Assembly: GCA_900766945.1 (NCBI GenBank) | Contig: CAAFXD010000027.1 | Span: 1 to 17,550 of the forward strand | Direction: 5' to 3' | DNA from: Clostridia bacterium | Lineage (GTDB): Bacteria > Bacillota > Clostridia > Oscillospirales > Acutalibacteraceae | Length of the DNA: 17,550 bases | Shown here: in pieces, positions 13,646 through 17,550 of the stretch | Numbering within the stretch: position 1 is the stretch's first letter | Layout of the letters: each line of letters begins with the position of its first letter | The notes under the pieces: model-generated | What the model saw: the letters and a program-made list of their open reading frames with translations, nothing else | The model's database searches: none | What the model was told of the DNA's origin: nothing | Program-made: the position numbers and the translations under genes

Positions 13646-14986
13646 ATGGAAAAATGCTTGGAAACCAAAACACCCTTGGGGGTTATCAAGGGGCTTGAAA
13701 CCGAGCGGTGTATAGAATATCGCGGTGTGCGGTATGCAAGGGCTTCGCGGTATGAATATCCCGTGCAGGAAAAGAAATGGGACGGCGTGTATGACGCCAC
13801 CGAATACAAGGCTTGCTGTTATCAGCACCGCGCGTTTGAAGACGATGCAAAGGTCAATCCTTTTTACCACAAGGAATTCCGCGAAGGGCTTTCCTTTACA
13901 TACAGTGAGGACTGTTTTTTTCTCAATATCTGGGCGCCGAAAAACGCCGAAAACTGCCCGGTTTTAATTTATATTCACGGCGGCAGTTTTACGGGCGGCA
14001 GTGCGGACGAGGGGCACATCAGCGGCGCGCGATTTGCCGAAAAGGGTATTATTACCGTGGCGATGAATTACCGTCTCGGGCCTTACGGCTTTTGCGCTCA
14101 CGAGGATTTAAAGGATGAAAACGGCTACATTGCTAACTTCGGGCTTTATGACCAGACCGTTGCCATAAAGTGGGTGATTGACAATATTGCAGCCTTGGGC
14201 GGCGACCCGCAGAAAATCACCTTGATGGGGCAAAGTGCAGGCGCTATGAGCGTGGATATTCACTTGAACAATCCGCAGTTAAAAGGCAAAATCGCAGGCG
14301 CAATTCTGCAAAGCGGCGCAGGGCTGCAAAGATGTATTTTAAAGCCCCTCACAATATCTAAAATCACGCCGTTTTGGGATAAAATTGCGAAAAACGCAGG
14401 CGTAAATTCCATGGAAGAATTAAAAACTGTGGACGCAAAAGTCCTGTATTATGCTTGGCGCAAAGCGTGTCAGGAAACCAAGGTCAGTATGCCCTATACG
14501 TTTCCCGTGTATGACGGCAAACTCCTTTCTGCGGAAACATTCAACTTAAAATCCGTGCCCGATTTGCCGCAAATTATCGGCTCCACCTGTACGGATATGA
14601 TTCCCATTGTGCTCGAGGGCGTGATGAAAAAGTGGGGCAAATATATGCAAAAACATCACAACGCGCCTTGCTATATTTATAATTTTAACCGCTTTTTGCC
14701 CGGGGATGATATGGGTGCGTGGCATTCGGCAGATTTGCTCTATGCTTTTTCTACGCTAGACTTTAACTGGCGGCCCTTTGCGGAGATTGACTATCAAATT
14801 TCGGAACAGCTTTCCGACTCCATCTGTGCATTTGTGAAAAGCGGCAATCCCAACTGCCCGTCTCTCTCCGAATGGAAAGCGAATTACAGAAAGCCTATGT
14901 CTTTCTGCGAAAATTCCGCGTGCGCGCCTTGGAAAACCAAAGATAATCTTAAATTCACCATCACGGGAAAAGGAAAGACGGTATAA
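13646..14986 (+). CDS. Type-B carboxylesterase/lipase family esterase
   Basis: 446 residues, cytoplasmic (no signal peptide). Alpha/beta hydrolase of the carboxylesterase type: oxyanion-hole 'IHGGSF' (110-115), nucleophile elbow 'MGQSAG' with S197, probable acid D317 in 'GSTCTDM', and His H360 in 'GAWHSADLLYAF'. The N-terminal 'TPLGVIKGLETERCIEYRGVRYA' is classic for the family. Slightly shorter than typical 480-530-residue members. The stop overlaps the ATG of the GH31 gene (TAATG), so it is translationally coupled to it; probably removes acyl groups from the imported sugar. Ribosome site is a weak GGGGG. Divergent from the LicC-like gene with only about 14-35 bases between the starts. Confidence 0.88.
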   Translation: MEKCLETKTPLGVIKGLETERCIEYRGVRYARASRYEYPVQEKKWDGVYDATEYKACCYQHRAFEDDAKVNPFYHKEFREGLSFTYSEDCFFLNIWAPKNAENCPVLIYIHGGSFTGGSADEGHISGARFAEKGIITVAMNYRLGPYGFCAHEDLKDENGYIANFGLYDQTVAIKWVIDNIAALGGDPQKITLMGQSAGAMSVDIHLNNPQLKGKIAGAILQSGAGLQRCILKPLTISKITPFWDKIAKNAGVNSMEELKTVDAKVLYYAWRKACQETKVSMPYTFPVYDGKLLSAETFNLKSVPDLPQIIGSTCTDMIPIVLEGVMKKWGKYMQKHHNAPCYIYNFNRFLPGDDMGAWHSADLLYAFSTLDFNWRPFAEIDYQISEQLSDSICAFVKSGNPNCPSLSEWKANYRKPMSFCENSACAPWKTKDNLKFTITGKGKTV

Positions 14987-17268
14987 TGGGAAAGTTTCAC
15001 TATAATTTCAGCCTGTCCGGTGCAACGGACACGGCTCGTATCTATGAAAGCGAGGGCAACACCGTTCGGCTTGATTTTGTAAGCGGCAGTTGCCTGCGCG
15101 TTGCCGTATATAAAAACCAAAATACGATATTGCCCACTTTTTCGGTCAATCCCGACAGTGAATTTCTCACAAACGGCAGAGATCGTTTGAGCACGGCGGG
15201 ATTTGCCCTTTACAAGCCGCAAATTTCCGCCTGTGAAAACGAAGAAAATTTCACCTTGCCCTGCGGCGTGGAGATTTTAATAAACCGAAAAAACTTTCTT
15301 TTGGAATACCGCAAAAACGGTGAAATTCTCTTTGCCGACCGCGCGCCCCTTGCCTATAATTTCGGCGGTGAATTCGGCAGAGAAACCTATCATTATATCA
15401 CCCGCAAAAACGGCGAGCACATTTTCGGGCTTGGCGATAAGGGCGGGCTTTTAGATAAATCGGGCAGAGCCTTCCGCATAGAAACCTGCGACTGTATGGG
15501 GTATAACGCCGCCGAGAGCGACCCGCTTTATAAGCATATCCCCTTTTACATTTGCGAAAACGATGTGGGCTGTTACGGGATTTTTTACGATACTGCCGAC
15601 ACCTCCTATATGGATTTCGGCAAGGAAATCAACAACTATTATCCGCCGTACAAATACTTTAAAACCGAGGACGACTGCCTTGTATATTATGTGTTTTTTG
15701 GCACGAAATTTTCGGTTTTACAGCAGTTCTGTGCCCTTTGCGGCAAGCAGGCGTTCCCCCCGAAATGGAGTTTTGATTACTGCGGCAGTACCATGGCATA
15801 TACCGACGCGCCCGATTCCGAAACGCAAATGAACGGCTTTTTGCAAAAGTTAGAGGAATACGATTTATCCTGCAAAGGATTTTATCTTTCTTCGGGCTAC
15901 ACTTCCATCGGCGACAGAAGATATGTTTTTCATTGGAATACAGATAAATTCCCGAATCCCGAAGCATTTATAAAGAAATTTGCCGACAGCGGCATACAGA
16001 TTATCCCAAATATCAAGCCCGCGTTTTTAGACAGCCACCCGCTGTATCAGGAAATCGCCGAAAAAGGGTATTTTGTGAAAAATCCCGACGGCACGCCCTT
16101 TGTGACGGAGTTTTGGGACGGCTTGGGCAGTTATATAGACTTCACCAATCCGGACGCTTTTGCGTTTTGGGCTCAAAAGGTACGGGAAACCTTGTTGGAT
16201 TTAGGCATCGTCGCCACTTGGAATGACAATAACGAATATGATGTCCGCGATTGCGATGCCGTTGCCTGCGGGTTCGGCGGTGAAACCGTACAGGCAAGCC
16301 GTATTCGCCCCGTACTTACATACTTAATGGTTGCCTCGTCTTACAGCGCGCAACAAAAGAAAAATCCGAATATAAGACCGTTCCTTTCCACCCGAAGCGG
16401 CAATATTGCCGTGCGGCGTTTGGCGCAAACCTGGTCGGGGGATAACCGCACCGATTTTGCCGATTTGCGCTATTGCCATAATATAGGACTTACGATGTCG
16501 CTTTCAGGGCTTTACTTTTACGGCCACGATTTGGGCGGATTTCACGGGGATATGCCTTCTCGGGAACTGCTTTTGCGATGGTTACAGCACGGCATTTTCG
16601 AGCCCCGCTTTACCGTACACAGTTGGAATGCGGACGGCTCCGCTACCATGCCTTGGAGTTATCCCGATATTATGCCCTCGGTGCAAGAACTATTCGCACA
16701 GCGGAAAAAACTGATTCCATATCTCTATTCCTGTGCGTATAACGCCGTGGAAAAGGAAATTCCCCTAAATGCGCCGCCGCTTTTGTACTATGATGACAAA
16801 GAGCTTTACAGACAAAACGACGGTATGCTTGTGGGCAGAGATATTTTGGTCTATTTTGCTTTTGACGAGGGGCAAACTGCCGTCACCGCCTATTTGCCGA
16901 AAGGGGAAAATTGGTATTTGGACGGCAAAGTGTATGCGGGCGGGCAAAGCGTTTCGCTGACGGTATTGCCCACAGATAAAATGCCCTATTTCGTGCGGTG
17001 CGGGAGTGTTATTCCCACCGACGAGGGCGAAACGGTGTTTACCGTTTATCCGCTTAAAAACGGCGAATTTACAAGCGAATTTTTCACCGATGACGGCGAG
17101 ACTTTTGCCTATCAAAACAACAACTGTGTGCATCTGCATTTTACGGTGCAGTGCACGGAAAACTCTGTTTCGGTGTCCTATCAAAACACAGGGGATATGC
17201 CTTTTACGCCCTGTATTCGCCTTTGTGAAGGCAATAGCAGAACGCTTACGGTAATAAAGGAGGAATGA
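14986..17268 (+). CDS. Glycoside hydrolase family 31 (alpha-glucosidase/alpha-xylosidase type)
   Basis: 760 residues. The N-terminal beta domain (about 1-250, 'HIFGLGDKGG') is followed by the TIM barrel with nucleophile D414 in 'ATWNDNNEYD' and acid/base D486 in 'TWSGDNRTDF', then 'LSGLYFYGHDLGGFHG', 'RWLQHGIFEPRFTVHSWN' and C-terminal beta domains. These are GH31 hallmarks: retaining exo-hydrolysis of alpha-linked glucose or xylose. The nucleophile motif reads WNDNNE rather than the usual W-x-D-M-N-E. No signal peptide, so it acts on imported oligosaccharides, matching the symporter gene two bases downstream. Exact sugar specificity cannot be read from sequence alone. Confidence 0.9.
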   Translation: MGKFHYNFSLSGATDTARIYESEGNTVRLDFVSGSCLRVAVYKNQNTILPTFSVNPDSEFLTNGRDRLSTAGFALYKPQISACENEENFTLPCGVEILINRKNFLLEYRKNGEILFADRAPLAYNFGGEFGRETYHYITRKNGEHIFGLGDKGGLLDKSGRAFRIETCDCMGYNAAESDPLYKHIPFYICENDVGCYGIFYDTADTSYMDFGKEINNYYPPYKYFKTEDDCLVYYVFFGTKFSVLQQFCALCGKQAFPPKWSFDYCGSTMAYTDAPDSETQMNGFLQKLEEYDLSCKGFYLSSGYTSIGDRRYVFHWNTDKFPNPEAFIKKFADSGIQIIPNIKPAFLDSHPLYQEIAEKGYFVKNPDGTPFVTEFWDGLGSYIDFTNPDAFAFWAQKVRETLLDLGIVATWNDNNEYDVRDCDAVACGFGGETVQASRIRPVLTYLMVASSYSAQQKKNPNIRPFLSTRSGNIAVRRLAQTWSGDNRTDFADLRYCHNIGLTMSLSGLYFYGHDLGGFHGDMPSRELLLRWLQHGIFEPRFTVHSWNADGSATMPWSYPDIMPSVQELFAQRKKLIPYLYSCAYNAVEKEIPLNAPPLLYYDDKELYRQNDGMLVGRDILVYFAFDEGQTAVTAYLPKGENWYLDGKVYAGGQSVSLTVLPTDKMPYFVRCGSVIPTDEGETVFTVYPLKNGEFTSEFFTDDGETFAYQNNNCVHLHFTVQCTENSVSVSYQNTGDMPFTPCIRLCEGNSRTLTVIKEE

Positions 17269-17270
17269 AA

Positions 17271-17550
17271 ATGGAAAAAGCACAGCAAACCCACGGCATA
17301 AAGGCCGTTGACCGATTTGGCTATGCCCTCGGCGATATGGGCGGCATTTTGACCTTTTCGTTGGTCAATTCTTTTTTGACCATGTTTTACACCGATGTTT
17401 TGGGGCTCGCTACCGCCTCTATCACGGTACTGATGCTGGTGGCGCGTATTTGGGACGCGGTCAATGACCCCATGTGGGGCGCGTTTATCGACTCCCGCCG
17501 CCCCACAAAGCACGGCAGATTTCGCCCGTATATCCTCGCGGCGTCCGTGC
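17271..17550 (+). CDS. GPH-family sugar:cation symporter (MelB-like), partial
   Basis: The first 93 residues are in the window: 'MEKAQQTHGIKAVDRFGYALGDMGG', a first membrane helix, and 'VARIWDAVNDPMWGAFIDSRRPTKHGRFRPYIL', the diagnostic glycoside-pentoside-hexuronide symporter motif. It runs off the right edge. AAAGGAGG ends seven bases before ATG 17271; an in-frame ATG at 17265, overlapping the GH31 stop, is too close to that site. It imports the glycoside that the GH31 enzyme and the esterase then degrade. Confidence 0.88.
   Translation, partial: MEKAQQTHGIKAVDRFGYALGDMGGILTFSLVNSFLTMFYTDVLGLATASITVLMLVARIWDAVNDPMWGAFIDSRRPTKHGRFRPYILAASV

Noticed and set aside
13633..13809. 59-codon upstream extension of the LicC-like frame
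   Set aside because: Lies inside the divergent esterase gene and has no similarity to the family; the start was placed at 13632 or 13611 instead.
1..17550. CRISPR arrays, tRNA or rRNA genes
   Set aside because: No regularly spaced repeats, cloverleaf-like sequences or rRNA signatures were seen on reading.

Overview
The window reads as a Gram-positive, gut-type Clostridia (Firmicutes) chromosome. Start codons follow strong AGGAGG/GAGGTGA-type ribosome sites, promoters are consensus sigma-A type, and most proteins belong to families typical of Oscillospiraceae/Lachnospiraceae-like genomes. No rRNA, tRNA or CRISPR array is visible, so species cannot be fixed.

Region 1 (about 1-6,600) looks like one end of an integrative/conjugative-type mobile element. 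Bases 1-600 hold no convincing gene. They contain a dense set of inverted repeats (oriT or mobilisation-leader-like), plus a consensus leftward promoter and an intrinsic terminator. From 5,708 down to 693 lies a strikingly AT-rich, gap-free, single-direction cassette of eight genes. In transcription order these are: an endonuclease/exonuclease/phosphatase-fold protein with a ribbon-helix-helix-like N-terminus; an unknown 188-aa protein; a small Cys-rich phage-type protein; a decayed gene with two in-frame stops and a frameshift; a P-loop kinase with a zinc ribbon; a truncated second P-loop kinase; and two unknown proteins. One near-consensus promoter (5,743-5,771), overlaid with TAGTA palindromes, can drive the whole cassette. 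Next come a TnpV-type transposon protein and its small partner (5,844-6,408), and a strong hairpin near the element end.

Region 2 (about 6,600-10,422) is more GC-rich. It holds an NHLP/NHLM-type peptide or bacteriocin export operon: a short HlyD-like adaptor, a C39-peptidase ABC transporter, and a second ABC subunit that stops abruptly inside its membrane domain exactly where composition changes to the mobile element. The likeliest reading is that the element inserted into this operon and cut off the ATPase domain. No precursor peptide is visible.

Region 3 (10,711-12,658) is a rightward pair: a DnaQ/exonuclease-like protein with three tandem HxxxC...PCxxC metal-binding modules, and a 90-aa beta-rich protein, closed by a perfect bidirectional terminator.

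Region 4 (12,673-17,550) has a leftward LicC-like cytidylyltransferase with an N-terminal winged-helix-like segment. Divergent from it is a carbohydrate-use operon: type-B carboxylesterase, GH31 glycosidase and a GPH-family sugar symporter that runs off the window.
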